From Chlamydomonas reinhardtii (lineage: Eukaryota > Chlorophyta > Chlorophyceae > Chlamydomonadales > Chlamydomonadaceae): a stretch of DNA of 64,000 nt. The notes beneath the pieces are model-generated. The model was not told the DNA's origin. It saw only the letters and a list, made by a program, of their open reading frames with translations, and did not search any database. This document shows, one piece after another, positions 36,609 to 47,147 of the stretch; position 1 is the stretch's first letter; each line of letters starts with the position of its first letter. The position numbers were made by a program, and so were the translations under genes. Location: contig NC_057013.1 of the NCBI RefSeq assembly GCF_000002595.2, forward strand, positions 5,458,927-5,522,926. Reading direction: 5' to 3'.

Positions 36609-36924
36609 CTGAAAACCGTCGGGGGCAGTTGGAAGTCGTCGAATTCCCAGTGCAAGCAAGAGCAGAGGGTGGTGAGAAGCATAGTCCCGAGTGTGTATGT
36701 GTCCCTAAAATCCCGGCCCACGAATCCCACAAGGCGGGTCAGGGCAAGAGTCGCAGGTGGCAGTCAATGTCACACAGTCTATTAGCGTAGCCTTGCGGAT
36801 TGCGTGTTATGAGTAAGGGGTCTCGGAATCGGAGCATGTGCATGAAGCCCGGGAAACGGGCATGGCAGCATAGCGCCTGGGGTCTCGGAACCTGAGGACG
36901 GGAATGGCGATGGAAGTAGTGGCG

Positions 36925-36929
36925 TGTAA
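36925..36929 (+). terminator. TGTAA polyadenylation signal of the S9 peptidase gene
   Basis: First TGTAA on the + strand after the stop codon at 36608. Confidence 0.5.
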
Positions 36930-37347
36930 TCGCTTGAATGTCACTGTTTTCAGCGCAAAGAGCCTGGCATTCTGCCGGCAAGTGCGTCTGCTTAGCCCGT
37001 GCCTCGCCCTCGAACTTGTCATTGTTGTGTCGTGGTGAAATCGAGCAGTAGCCAGGCGACTTGCCCACGCGATACACGGCGTGCCGCCTCGTGCTCTCAT
37101 GCTTTGGTACTGGCTCCGGCCGCTGCTGCGCTGGACTGGACTGGACAGAACCGGAATGCTGGCAGCTCCCTTAGTCTCCCCTCTCCCGAGAACAGCTCAG
37201 CCCCACAGAACTGGGCCATCCGCGCCCTGCGGACAGCGGGAGAGGTCTGGATTTCGCGGAAATGTGTGGCGCTACCGTGTGGCATGGCTGATACCCAATG
37301 CCTCGTAGCTTGTCCCCGCCAAGGCAGGCGGACTGGACGAAGGCAGC

Positions 37348-37378
37348 GTTTTTGGGCTGAGCTCCCCAAGCGAACGAC
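37348..37378 (+). repeat. Palindromic GGGCTGAGC repeat, copy 1
   Basis: Reads GTTTTTGGGCTGAGCTCCCC then AAGCGAACGACTGG; a diverged member of the family centred on GGGGCTGAGCCCC. Confidence 0.65.
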
Positions 37379-37820
37379 TGGATGGGTGAGGCGGCGGCGC
37401 TGCTGGAGGAGAACCGCGCACGCACGCAGGAGCTCAAGCAGCAGTACATGCTGGCGTTCGAAGTGAACCTGATGGAGGTGTAGGCGCGCACGCGCGTTGC
37501 AGCTGGCGTGGGGGGCTGACGTGGTTGATGTGTTTGAGTGCGGCTGCGCGGTGGCTGGGTGGGTAGGTGGCGTGTGGCGTATGGTGCTGTCCTACTGGGC
37601 GGCGGGCTGCAGTGTAGCTGGCTTCACGTGCGGCAGGGTGTGGCATATCGTGCGATGTGAGAAGACTTGAGTGCCTGTGACGTATATTGTTGGTGTGGTC
37701 AGGGTATTCACTATCGCGGCAGGACGCTTTGGCAGGTTTAGCCGCCTACTCCTAACTCTACATTGCTGACCACTCAACATCAGGTAGGCTGGCAGCCGGA
37801 GACTGATGGGCTTTAGAATA

Positions 37821-37852
37821 CGGTTTTGGGCTGAGCCCCCCGAGCGAAGACT
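37821..37852 (+). repeat. Palindromic GGGCTGAGC repeat, copy 2
   Basis: Reads CGGTTTTGGGCTGAGCCCCC then CGAGCGAAGACTGG; the core GGGCTGAGCCC folds on itself. Confidence 0.75.
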
Positions 37853-38583
37853 GGCGTGCAGATGTTCTGGTGTTGGGAGTTTGGGACGGTAGGTAGGGGA
37901 CTGACTAGTGCTACTGGCATGCCTCCCCCCCATGAATGCACTTTTGAGATGGAGGGCTGCTGAGGGCAGGCTTCGGAATCGAAACAATCACCCACCAATT
38001 ACAGCATTCCGCATACCGCAATGCAAGTCATAATCATCGTCTTGCTCAAGTTTGCAAACGTTCATCACCCGGGGAGGGCAAATGGGTATGGGGAGTAAGC
38101 GGCTGTGCCCTTACTTGGGCGGCGTGCCTAAACACAGTCGCACGCCGCGTCCCTTGGCCCCAGCCCCGCGACCGTCTAATTTCTACGCCGCCTACTAACC
38201 AGCACGGGTCTGCCCGGCCATTCCTAGTCGCCGGGCAGAGACCACCCCCCAGGATGAAAACACAAGAGTGACTCAAAACCGCGCTAGGTAGCAAGCCTCC
38301 ATTTCGCAGAGTATGCGTAAAAACAAGTAGGGTGGGCGTCCAACGGCTAGTACGCCAAACGCTAAGTAAAATAATAACTCGCACGATACCGGTGCAACCA
38401 AAACAGTCCGTCTTTCGAGCCACGTTCACGCATGGGGCCCCATCCTCCGACATACGGCGGCTTCCCCCGCCCTTCTCTCCTCGGCCTTCGCCTACCCAGC
38501 ATGCGCTACCTCGCCAGCCTATTTATCCGCTTCCCTCCTTCATAACCTGTCTTAAGTTCCGTTCAAGTTTACTAGAAGCTCCA

Positions 38584-38833
38584 GAGACCACCTCCTCCCT
38601 GCCCATGCACGTACTCCCCATGTGTACTCAAGCGGTACGGCCCAGATGCACTAGACACTATCTACAATGCTTAAAACCGCCCTTTGGGGCTTAATGCCCC
38701 CGAGCGAAGCGAGCAGCAGCTGGATTCAAAATCAGAGCGGTTTTGAGCATTGTAGATAGTGTCTAGTGCATCTAGGCCGTATCGCTTGAGTACACATGGG
38801 GAGTACGTGCATGGGCAGTGAGGAGGTGGTCTC
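38584..38833. repeat. Long inverted repeat: two 97-bp arms, 56-bp loop
   Basis: Arm 38584-38680 is the reverse complement of 38737-38833 with only about four mismatches that I can count. The loop 38681-38736 holds another copy of the palindromic repeat (GGGGCTTAATGCCCCCGAGC). A transcript of either strand would fold into a long near-perfect hairpin. A TGTAA signal lies 36 bases after the right arm on the + strand (38869-38873). It could be a foldback MITE-like element or a small-RNA hairpin precursor; no open frame crosses it. Confidence 0.9.
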
Positions 38834-38868
38834 AGCACTACGCAAGGATGCCCCCCTCTCGCCCTGCC

Positions 38869-38873
38869 TGTAA
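38869..38873 (+). terminator. TGTAA signal just after the inverted repeat
   Basis: TGTAA 36 bases past the right arm. If the hairpin is transcribed on the + strand this could end its transcript; this is inference. Confidence 0.3.
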
Positions 38874-39149
38874 CCCACCGCACCCACCACACCTGTGCTG
38901 GGATCTGTACGCATCCTCCACTGCACGCCATGGCAGGCCAATGCGCGCAACATGACTCTCATCTCCTCCCGACCCTAACGCCCCACACATCCTACCTTCC
39001 TTGCCCTGTCATGCGTCACGCCGCCACCCCACCGCCCTGTCTTCCGAGCCTGCTGAATTGACGGCTCCCCGCATACATCTCGGACTAAGAGGACCGTTGT
39101 GTACACGAGCTCCAACGGTACGAGGACATGCGTGCACAACGCTCCACCC

Positions 39150-42100
39150 TCAGCCGCTGCCTACAGCGCTCGTGGGTAGCCCGTCAATGGAGCCTGCCGG
39201 CAGCTCGTCTGCCGGCAGCTCGTCTGCCAGCAGCCCGTCGATAGGGCCTGCCGGCAGCCCGGCAGCCACACCGGCTGCCTGCATGTGAACCCACAGCTGC
39301 GTCCTCTCCCTTGCCTCCATGAAAGTGGGTGATCTCCAGCCGAAGCTGTCCACGGTCACGCGGATGCCCGGGTCCACCGGCCACTTGCGCACCTTGGCAA
39401 ACGTGAGCGCCCATAGTGCATGTGCCATAAAGCACCGCTTCGCCGGCCGCATGTCCGAATCCGGCCTGAACTTGAGCGGTGTCTTGTCGATGTCCATGAA
39501 TGTGATGGCCGCCAGCTCGGATGGCGGCTCGGCACAGGGGGTGCTGTTCTCGTGCTGCCGGCTCTTGAACTCACCGTACACGGTCTTATGCAGGAGTTCC
39601 GGATCCAGCACGTGCACCTGCGCGCGGATCGCGAAACGGCCCATTCAAGTCGGCAATCAGCACTGCATATCCCATATCCGACGTTATGGCCCAAAACTCC
39701 ATGCAGATGCAATCATTGCACTGAGGCTTGTGCATCTCGGTGGGGCATGCACAAACCCACCGTGAAGATGGTCTCGCCGTCCTCGTCCTCCTCAGCCTGG
39801 CTGGGCAGCACGATGACCTGAAACCCGTCGAATGCGTGCTCCACACCAGCGTGCGTTGGGATCACGTTGATAGGCGTATCCAACGAGGGCCCCAGCTCGA
39901 GCCCAGCCTACATGCATGCGCATAATGGGAGATGGCAGTGCAAAGTATGGTCGCGCGTAGTTACGAGAGAAGAAGAGGCCCTACAAGCGATGTAGGGCCA
40001 GCTCGCATTAAGCGAGCGCTACTCAGTGAGCCACAGACAGATGCAAGCCGTCGGACACCCCTGGGCGTATGTATTTTCCGCTACACGCACAGGACAAAGC
40101 CATTGCAACGAACACCACTTGAACGCTTGCTTCCGTCATCCTTGGGATGATGTGCACAATTGACAGCACCCAGACAATACGTACCCACTCAGTGATGCCC
40201 CACTTGCGCTGGAAGATGTGGCAAGCCCGCACGTGAGGCGCATTGGTGTCTGGAAGCGGTGGCCAGAACCGGCCAGTGACCAAACACCACGTCCAGCCTT
40301 TGCCATCTACCGCCTTGTACTTTAGCAGCACGTCTTCCCGCAGGTTCTGACGGGCTGCTGAATCGAGTGACGACGGTGGCAGGTGAGCGCTGGAAGTTAT
40401 CGATGTCAGGATCGCCTGGTACTGCTGGCTTATCACCTGCTGCTGGGCCAGAACGATGTCCAGCTTCTGGTTGAGAGCACCTGCACCCAAAAGTGTGAGG
40501 TGGCATAGGCGCGTGGGTGGACAGTGGGAAGTACGGCCGGCAGCAAGTCAAGTACTTGGTTTTGGCCCCCAAATATCCATTCATTTCGGCGGGCCAAAAG
40601 CAAAAAGCTGGGTGCGCAGCTTGGTAGGTCTTGGGCATTATACATACCGACAACCGTGCAGGCCCCAGCGCACGCTCCACCCCAGCAGAGAGTCAGGCCA
40701 AACACAGGATGGCAGGGGTGGCGCAATCCGTTCGACAACGTTCCGCGGAGGAACTCACCGAACGCTGCTGCGCTCAACTGGCCAGCCGCCGCGCCTGCAC
40801 GATGTGGGAGCAACCGGAAGGTACACGCAAGTTGAGCAACAATGTGCCGCTGCACGTGCTCGATACGACGCGTGTGATGCGGTGTAGGGTTGGGTGCGAA
40901 GCGTGCTTCCGCGGTGATCGGAAGCAAGCGCATTTCCAAGACGAATGCGCGCCACAACAGCGTCAAAGCCTGGGAGAGCCGCTGGACCATCCACACCCTA
41001 CATCTGCTCTAGCTGCATGCATCACCTTGAAAGGGAAAAAACGTAGGCCCCACGGTGCGACGTGTGGTCTGCGCGAAGTCATTGCGACCGCAGAGGGCCC
41101 ACAGTCACCGCCAGCTCCCCCGCTGTCCGGGGCCGGGGCCAGCCGCAGCGGCCGTATGCCAGCAACAAGTTCGCAACAACGCTGGCCTGGCAGGACCCTC
41201 AAGGGTGGTACAAATTGCGTTCGAAGACATTACAACACGCAACCGCCGGCCAACGGGCACATGCAGGTGAGTGTTTGCACGCCGATGCGCCTGCTCGATG
41301 ATACGTGTGGGTTGTGGGGCGGGTTTGGAGAAATAATGCTTGCATACGGGTGTATGTTCTCAAAAGATAAAAGCCGTGGGCCACACGGGTGCTGTATGCG
41401 GGTCTGCGCGAATCCCCATACTCCAGCGCTCGGGAAGCAGTCGGGGCCTTGTGGTCAGCAGCACGGCGGGTTGCAGGCCCCTAGCATGCCAGCTTGCATA
41501 CCCCTGGCTTGCTGCATATGGTTGCCCCCACCCAACGTCATCATGAAACCCAACTTCCTCAAGCACCAGGGGTGGTGCATGCCCGCCCCGCGCATCTACG
41601 CCGACACCTGAGCCGTATAATGGCAGCGGTCAAGGCCCATGCAACAGCCATGATCATTAGCCCCTGGGGCCAGCAGCTGCACTGAGGCCTAGATGCAACG
41701 ATTGGGGTTTGCAACGGGATCGGCGGGTCCTAGACGAGCACAAGGGAACCAACACGCGATCGCAGGTCCCTAGCCCGTAAGGCCTACTCGCCTGCACGAC
41801 GTGGGAACGGCCGGGCGGCACATGCAGGTGAGCACGGCATGCCGCTTCTGGTGTGGGGAGCGGGGTTGGGCGCAAGTAGTGCTGACACGCGGCGGAGGTC
41901 TGGGAGAGCGCCAGGAGCCGGGTTGGGCGCAACTCACAAGGCGGCTTCACGCGGCATGCATACCGCCCTGCTAGATCACAAAAGCGAGCAGCCGTAGCCG
42001 GTCTCACTTACTCCGTTCCTGCGCCTCCTGCGCCAGGTTCTTCTCCTTCCGAAGCTCCACCAAGTTGGCCAGCAGGAGGATCAGCTCCTTCTCCCGCTTG

Positions 42101-42207
42101 TCTCGCTGCTTCTTGTTCAGCGGTTGTCGGAGCTCCTCTTCAACCTCGGCGCACCGGTCCTCGTACCTCGAAATGTCTGAACGAACCCGCTCTAGTTCAT
42201 TCGCCAT
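39150..42207 (-). CDS. Coiled-coil plus HNH nuclease domain protein
   Basis: Model (minus, 5' to 3'): 42012-42207, 40185-40480, 39761-39907, 39150-39617; phases fit, 368 aa. Exon 1 (MANELERVRSDISRYEDRC...) is a Lys/Glu/Leu coiled coil ending at a perfect donor (A|GTAAGT). Exon 2 enters in the matching phase and reads QKLDIVLAQQQVISQQYQAI, then DGKGWTWCLVTGRFW and ACHIFQRKWGITEW. Exon 3 has TPINVIPTHAGVEHAFDGFQ. Together CxxTG, HI, N and HxxFD give the H-N-H metal-site pattern of HNH nucleases resembling fungal and algal HNH_2-type proteins. Exon 4 reads VHVLDPELLHKT and RPAKRCFMAHALWALTFA, a C-terminal block that I recall from such proteins, then a degenerate repeat tail. Nuclease activity is inferred. 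The 1.5-kb intron 1 may hide another exon. It sits in the repeat island and may be of mobile-element origin. Confidence 0.6.
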
Positions 42208-42900
42208 GCTCGCAACGCCCGAAGATCGCCCTTCGTTTTATTGTAAGCGTGGTGAAGGGGGTCGCTGCGATTCCCGACCGGAAATGACCACCTCCATCAA
42301 GCCCCCTCCTCCAAGACGAAGCAAGCGCGTGCAATAGAGCTTCGTTGTATGTGCTGTATTTAGATTTGTGGCAGGTACTGGCACTGGGCACTACTAGGCA
42401 CCGTGCTGGGCACGAGCTAAGCGGGCATGGAGCCGCGGGGAGCTACGGGAAGCCCTTCTGAGAACGGGGGAGGGCTGGGATTTCTGGTGGAGGGCGCGGG
42501 CGTGGTGTCCCGCGATGACGACATTTTGGGGAGCCGAGGGCCCTCCCCACGAGGGGGGAGCCACATGCGGTTCTCCCCATGCGGGGGGTGCTCCGGTCCA
42601 TGGGGAACCCCCCATACCTCAGCGGGGGGGCTGGAGCGCCCCAACATGCGCAGCGGAGGCGCCGGCGGTGGCGGCGATCCTGCCCCGACCGGCAGGTGTA
42701 GGGCAGGTAGGCGGGAGCGTGAGGAGGCTTACCTGGGGGTGCGAGGGCGGAGAGGGACGGAGAAGGGGGGAAGACCTAGAGATGAAGGGCGGGGAGGGAA
42801 CGGATGGAAGCGCATGATGGGCTAGGATGAGGGCGGCCAAGGGCAAAAGAGACGAGAACCCAGCGCACGCATGCGGGTGCGAACACAGACGGCAACATGA
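42208..42900. other. Upstream spacer of the HNH gene; GC palindromes, no gene
   Basis: Open frames around 42394-42825 on both strands arise from G/C-rich sequence containing short hairpins such as CTCCCCACGAGGGGGGAG near 42543. No motif supports coding. Confidence 0.45.
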
Positions 42901-43195
<295 letters not shown>

Positions 43196-43886
43196 AGGAG
43201 ATCTTCCGCCCCATCAGGGACTGGGGAGCCCTGATGGCCTCCCTCATCGACGATGAGTCGGGCTCAGCGGCAGAAAAGGCGCGCGCGGAGTACCAGTGCG
43301 GGGCGGTGGTCAGTCTGCTTGCGGCGTTGGGATTCACGCTCAGCCTGCAGAAGTGCCAACTGGTACCAGCCCCGCGCGCCCGCTTCCTGGGCTTCGAGGT
43401 AGACACGGACGCCCTGGCGTTCTCGGTGCCGGCAGACAAGTAAGATTGAGGGGTTCGAGCAGCTACTGGCCCAGCTAGAGGCCCAAGGGCACCTCTTGGC
43501 GCGTGAGGTGGCGCGACTGGCGGGCAAGGTCGTCATGGCCTGGACGCCGGCGGTGTCGCTGGCCCCGCTGTACAGCCGCCTGACCGCGCGCGCGCTGGCG
43601 GGCAAGGAGTCATGGGATGCCTGGGTAGCAGAGGCACCAGCGGTGCTGCGACAGGCGCGCCTGTTCCTGGGCCCGCTGTACATCAAGAACGGCCAGACGT
43701 CGTTGGGCGAAGCTCACCCAGCCGGCGCTGATGCTGCGGGCGGTGTGCGACGCCTCAGAGGTGGCCTACGCGGCATTCCTGCCGGGCGGCGAGCTGCAAG
43801 GCGTGATGGTACAGTCGTTCACGGACGGAGAGCTAGCAGGCATGGCCGCCAATCAGTTCAGCAGCACGGAGCGGAAACCTTCCCTA
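43196..43886 (+). mobile_element. Broken retroelement fossil: reverse transcriptase/RNase H remnant (DIRS- or Ty3-like)
   Basis: A degraded pol fragment on the + strand. Its first part shows a reverse transcriptase palm and thumb signature (an acidic DD-type motif, then the KCQLVPAPRARFLGFEVDT block typical of DIRS and Ty3-type elements). Its later part shows an RNase H-like block (VCDASEVAYAAFLPGG). It is bounded upstream by the CA/CACG microsatellite and downstream by a palindromic repeat. No terminal repeats, protease, integrase or recombinase are visible. It is clearly a broken copy with a few breaks and looks moderately old. Family assignment between DIRS-like and Ty3-like is uncertain. 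Confidence 0.68.
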
Positions 43887-43995
43887 CTTTTGGGGCTGAG
43901 CCCCCCGAGCGCTTGCGCCCCTGCCGCCCGACTGGCATTCGTCCCAACCTCCCGACTGGCCTTCGCCCCCAAACCACCCGACTGGCCTTCGTCCC
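43887..43995 (+). repeat. Palindromic GGGCTGAGC repeat plus 25-bp triplicate
   Basis: Begins TTTTGGGGCTGAGCCCCCCG and continues into three tandem units of about 25 bp, each starting CCCGACTGGC(A/C)TTCG. Lies directly after the retroelement fossil. Confidence 0.75.
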
Positions 43996-44151
43996 CCACC
44001 TTGTCAAACGAGTTCTACACATCACAGGCAAGATGAGAGCAGACGGGTTGGAATGAGTAGACAGGTGGTCGGGTGGACAGGATGGGGCTCGTGTACATGT
44101 AGCCGCGTAGCCAGCAAGTACTGTACTCCTGCCCCCTCGCTCCCTCCCCAG

Positions 44152-44573
44152 GTGTGTGGGAAGTGCGGGCGGCGCTTGCTCGGCGACGGGCAGCGCTGCC
44201 TGCAGGCGGTCGTAGCTCACGTGCTCACCAAGTCCAAGTGCGCAACCACTGCGGGACGGTGTGGGTGAGTCCACTTTGCGGGCGGGCGGCTGGCTGGGTG
44301 GTGGCTGGGTGGCTGGGTGACGGCTCAGTGGGGCTCAGTGGGTGATGGGTGGCTGGGTGAGGGCTCAGTGGGGCTCAGTGGGGCTCAGTCGTGGGCTCAC
44401 TGGGGCTCAGTGGGTGACGGCTGGGTGACGGCTCAGTCGTGGGTGGCTCAGTGGGACTCACTCACTCTACCCTCCCGACGGTGCAGGGACGTGACGTCAA
44501 CTCCGCAACCAACATCCGGCACGCGCTGGTGGAGATGCTGCTGGGGCACACGCGACCTGCATCACTGCAGAGT
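44152..44573 (+). mobile_element. Fanzor/TnpB-like nuclease, C-terminal remnant
   Basis: Two exon-like blocks, 44152-44264 (after CCCCAG, before GTGAGT) and 44487-44573, join in phase 0. Block 1 holds a zinc-ribbon half, CGKCGRRLL, and ends HCGTVW. Block 2 reads GRDVNSATNIRHALVEMLLG. The pattern CxxC...CGxxWxRDVNxAxNI is the hallmark C-terminus of TnpB and its eukaryotic Fanzor relatives, RNA-guided nucleases carried by transposons; the Asp of RDVN is the last RuvC acid. CGKCG and HCGTVW are in different frames, so the copy appears frameshifted. The N-terminal part is not visible upstream, so this is a decayed fragment. A (GGC)n run and a possible basic tail (KKRRKRAG, stop at 44778) follow. 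Confidence 0.55.
44275..44462 (+). repeat. GGCTCAGTGG/GGCTGGGTGA minisatellite
   Basis: About 18 imperfect decamer-like units fill the intron-like gap between the two Fanzor-like blocks. Confidence 0.85.
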
Positions 44574-44580
44574 GCAGACT

Positions 44581-44591
44581 GGCGGCGGTGG

Positions 44592-44641
<50 letters not shown>

Positions 44642-44690
44642 GCGGCAGCGGCGGCGGCAGCGGCAGCGGCAGCGGCGGCGGCGCGTGTGC
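44581..44690 (+). repeat. (GGC)n trinucleotide repeat
   Basis: Long GGC/GGT run, open in all frames; yields Gly, Ala or Arg homopolymers. Confidence 0.95.
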
Positions 44691-45002
44691 GCATCTTGGT
44701 AGCGGAGGGGGCGGGAAAGGCCACGTGGAGGAGGAGAGCGCAGCGCCGCCCAAGAAGCGGCGCAAGCGCGCAGGCTGAGGAGCCGGCTGGTGTCAAGGTA
44801 GCGGTTCGCGGTGGGGCTGGCAGGGCATGCGTAGCGGCATGACAAGTAGTGCGGCTGTTGCTGCGTCTGGCTACGGTTGGCTCTGCTGTGGCATCGCGAT
44901 AGCTAGATAGGCACCTGGTTTGGCTATGTGCCTGTGGAAACCGACCCCGGCTATGTCCGGGCGATGAGGTTGTTCGGCCTCAGACTGTGGAGGGGCTCAG
45001 CC

Positions 45003-45070
45003 CATTTTTGGGCTGAGCCCCCCCAGCGAAGCGTTCCAGGGGGGGGGCGAAGCCCCCCAGGAACACCCCT
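45003..45070 (+). repeat. Palindromic GGGCTGAGC repeat, extended copy
   Basis: Reads CATTTTTGGGCTGAGCCCCC then CCAGCGAAGCG and a second hairpin GGGGGGGCGAAGCCCCCC. The fullest copy in the window. Confidence 0.8.
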
Positions 45071-45174
45071 GTCCGTGCGTGCGTGCGTGCGTGGTGTCGG
45101 CAAAACATAGCATACTGGCGCAAACCGCGAGTGCTACGTATTAGTATTTGTTAATGCCTATTGCATGTAAATAG

Positions 45175-45492
45175 GTGGCAGGGAAAATTCGGGCGGAGCG
45201 AGAAGTGCCTTCGCGCGTCCATGGACAATTGACTTTCGCGAGGTCGCGAGGAAAGCATCCGGTGCCCGCTGATATGCAGTCTCTAAGGCAAACTATGTTG
45301 GCGGCAAGCAAGGCGGGGAAGTATATCGAAAATTTTGAGCGACTTGCCGAGCCATGCCTGCCGACGCGCCAGGATGCCAAGAAGCCCCGAGGTCGCCCCC
45401 GCCCCGCGCCTAGCCCTTTGAGCGTGGGGCGCCGGGGAGGTGTTGATTATGGCAGGAGGCGAAAGAAATGCTTGGGGTGTTTGGGAACGTGA
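45175..45492 (+). CDS. Possible small protein with AT-hook-like C-terminus
   Basis: A 105-codon frame with no splice support. Its middle (MQSLRQTMLAASKAGKYIEN) is amphipathic. Its end carries KKPRGRPRPAP, an AT-hook-like DNA-binding motif, then RRRKKCLGCLGT with two Cys. The C-terminal part lies in a tandemly duplicated segment whose second copy (about 45701-45822) keeps the same frame with three changes (S to C, D to E, L to F). This could be the C-terminus of a transposon-borne protein or chance; I do not recognise it. Confidence 0.25.
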   Translation: MAGKIRAEREVPSRVHGQLTFARSRGKHPVPADMQSLRQTMLAASKAGKYIENFERLAEPCLPTRQDAKKPRGRPRPAPSPLSVGRRGGVDYGRRRKKCLGCLGT

Positions 45493-45999
45493 CAAGGCAC
45501 GCATGCGTGGCGCGGGAAATCCCGCACGACCCCAACCCGAGTGTCCCTAGCCGATGCGCCTGCGCGTCGTAGCGGCATGGAGGCTCTGACGGGGCGTTAC
45601 ATGCTTATCAGCTCCCAAGCGTACGGGGGCTCAGCCCATTTTCCAGCTGTACAAAGCTGACACCCCTTGTCCCGTGATCGGGGAACACTTGTCAAAACAG
45701 AATGCCGAGAAGCCCCGAGGTCGCCCCCGCCCCGCGCCTTGCCCTTTGAGCGTGGGGCGCCGGGGAGGTGTTGAGTATGGCAGGAGGCGAAAGAAATGCT
45801 TTGGGTGTTTGGGAACGTGACCAGGCACGCATGCGTGACGCGGGAAATCCCGCACGGCTCCAACCCGACTTTCCCTAGCCGATGCGCCTGCGCGTCGTAG
45901 CGGCATGGAGGCTCTGACGGGGCGTTACACGCCTATTAGCTCCCAAGCGTACGGAGGCTCAGCCCATTCTCCAGCTGTACAAAGCTGACATCCCTTGTC
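45372..45999 (+). repeat. Tandem duplication, two ~300-bp units 328 bp apart
   Basis: Unit 1 is about 45372-45671 and unit 2 about 45700-45999; I estimate over 90% identity. Both contain GAAGCCCCGAGGTCGCCCCC, GGGGCGCCGGGGAGGTGTTG and GCGTCGTAGCGGCATGGAGG, and end near GCTGTACAAAGCTGACA. Each also holds a reversed GGCTCAGCCCATT copy of the palindromic repeat core (about 45627 and 45957). Confidence 0.92.
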
Positions 46000-47147
46000 C
46001 ATCTGCAGGCCAAGCCGCCTTGTGCAAGAAAGGGATTCGGCCCAAACCCGCATCATTTGGTTACATGGCGCCCTCTTCATAGGAGCGCAGCACTTTCCCA
46101 CACCATTGCTCTCGCAGCGAGCATTCCGCAAGCAGTCCTCTCTGGTCGCACAGTGCAGCCCCTGTCCTCCTCTCTCCTCTGTCTTTCTTGATACAGTGGC
46201 ACTCTATTCATTTTATCTCCTCGCTCCACGACGACAGCCACGGGCCTCCTGAGTCAACGGCTGCGGCACGTGGCTCAACATACCCCCGCAGCCTCTTTGA
46301 TCTCCCAGAAGTTGCCCCAGTCGGCTCCGCCGGGTCCCATCCGATTCGTCCCGAGGTACACACGAAGCACAACAGCACAGCAAAGCGCATCAGGTCACGA
46401 ATCCACAGGGACACGGACAGACACGCATGCCTCAGTTTTGGCCTCGTCCCATGCCGCGCGCCGTGCGTAAGCACTAGTAACAGCGCACCCGCCTTGCCCA
46501 ACGTGCTGACGGTACACAGGCCACAATTAGACACCCACACAAGCGAATTCACAGGTCATGCTCATCGAGTCTCCTCTCGGTCAGGCCTGCACTCAAAAAT
46601 TGCCGCTCCCCAGTTATCTGCCGTTCATACCCTTAGTAGCGTGGTCTCGGGACGGCGGCGCCAGTTGCCCCGCGGCGCACATCTCCAAAACCCACCTCAA
46701 AAGGCTGCCAACGTATCCTGCTGCACGGATAACGCATGCTAAGCTAGATACCACACAAAATGTTGATGCGGCTTAATCCACAAACCCCATGACTATAACG
46801 CCCTTGATGTTGCAGTACCGTCCTTCTGTGCTATCTGCTGCTCAATAAGGCCAACACACTCACGAGACCTGCAATGTGGGCTAAACCAAACACCAAATCC
46901 GTCCGCGAGCTGCGCGCAAAGCGGCCGCTGATGCGTCAGCGTCCATGCCCAGCGCATGTGTATGTGCTGTACTCACTGGCGCATGCGCTGCCTCCACGCA
47001 TCACCGCTAGCCGCTACCAGCCCATTCATCCCGCCAGCTGGCGCGCCCTCCGCACGCCCAATCGCCGCTCCAGCTCCTCCTCACACCAAGCGCAGCGCCA
47101 GAGCCCAATGCGCGCCAGCGGGGCTCTCAAAAAGCCACACTCGCGCT
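46000..47147. other. 3' flank of the H+-ATPase gene; no gene seen
   Basis: No motif-bearing frame. The nearest minus-strand TGTAA is at 46061-46065, over 1 kb past the ATPase stop, so the real polyadenylation site is uncertain. Confidence 0.45.

Larger units (their letters stand above)
36609..38583. other. Spacer after the S9 peptidase gene, repeat-bearing
   Basis: A TGTAA signal is at 36925-36929. Two copies of the palindromic GGGCTGAGC repeat are at 37348-37378 and 37821-37852. A 33-codon frame at 37381-37482 (a Glu/Gln-rich helix ending in TAG) lies right after the first copy but has no other support. No gene is called. Confidence 0.5.

Noticed and set aside
37383-37482. 33-residue helical frame ending in LMEV and TAG
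   Set aside because: Looks like a terminal exon but no upstream exon or acceptor in phase was found, and it abuts a palindromic repeat.
42424-42825. 132-codon + frame and opposing minus frames
   Set aside because: Composition reflects G/C palindromes and no conserved feature is seen.
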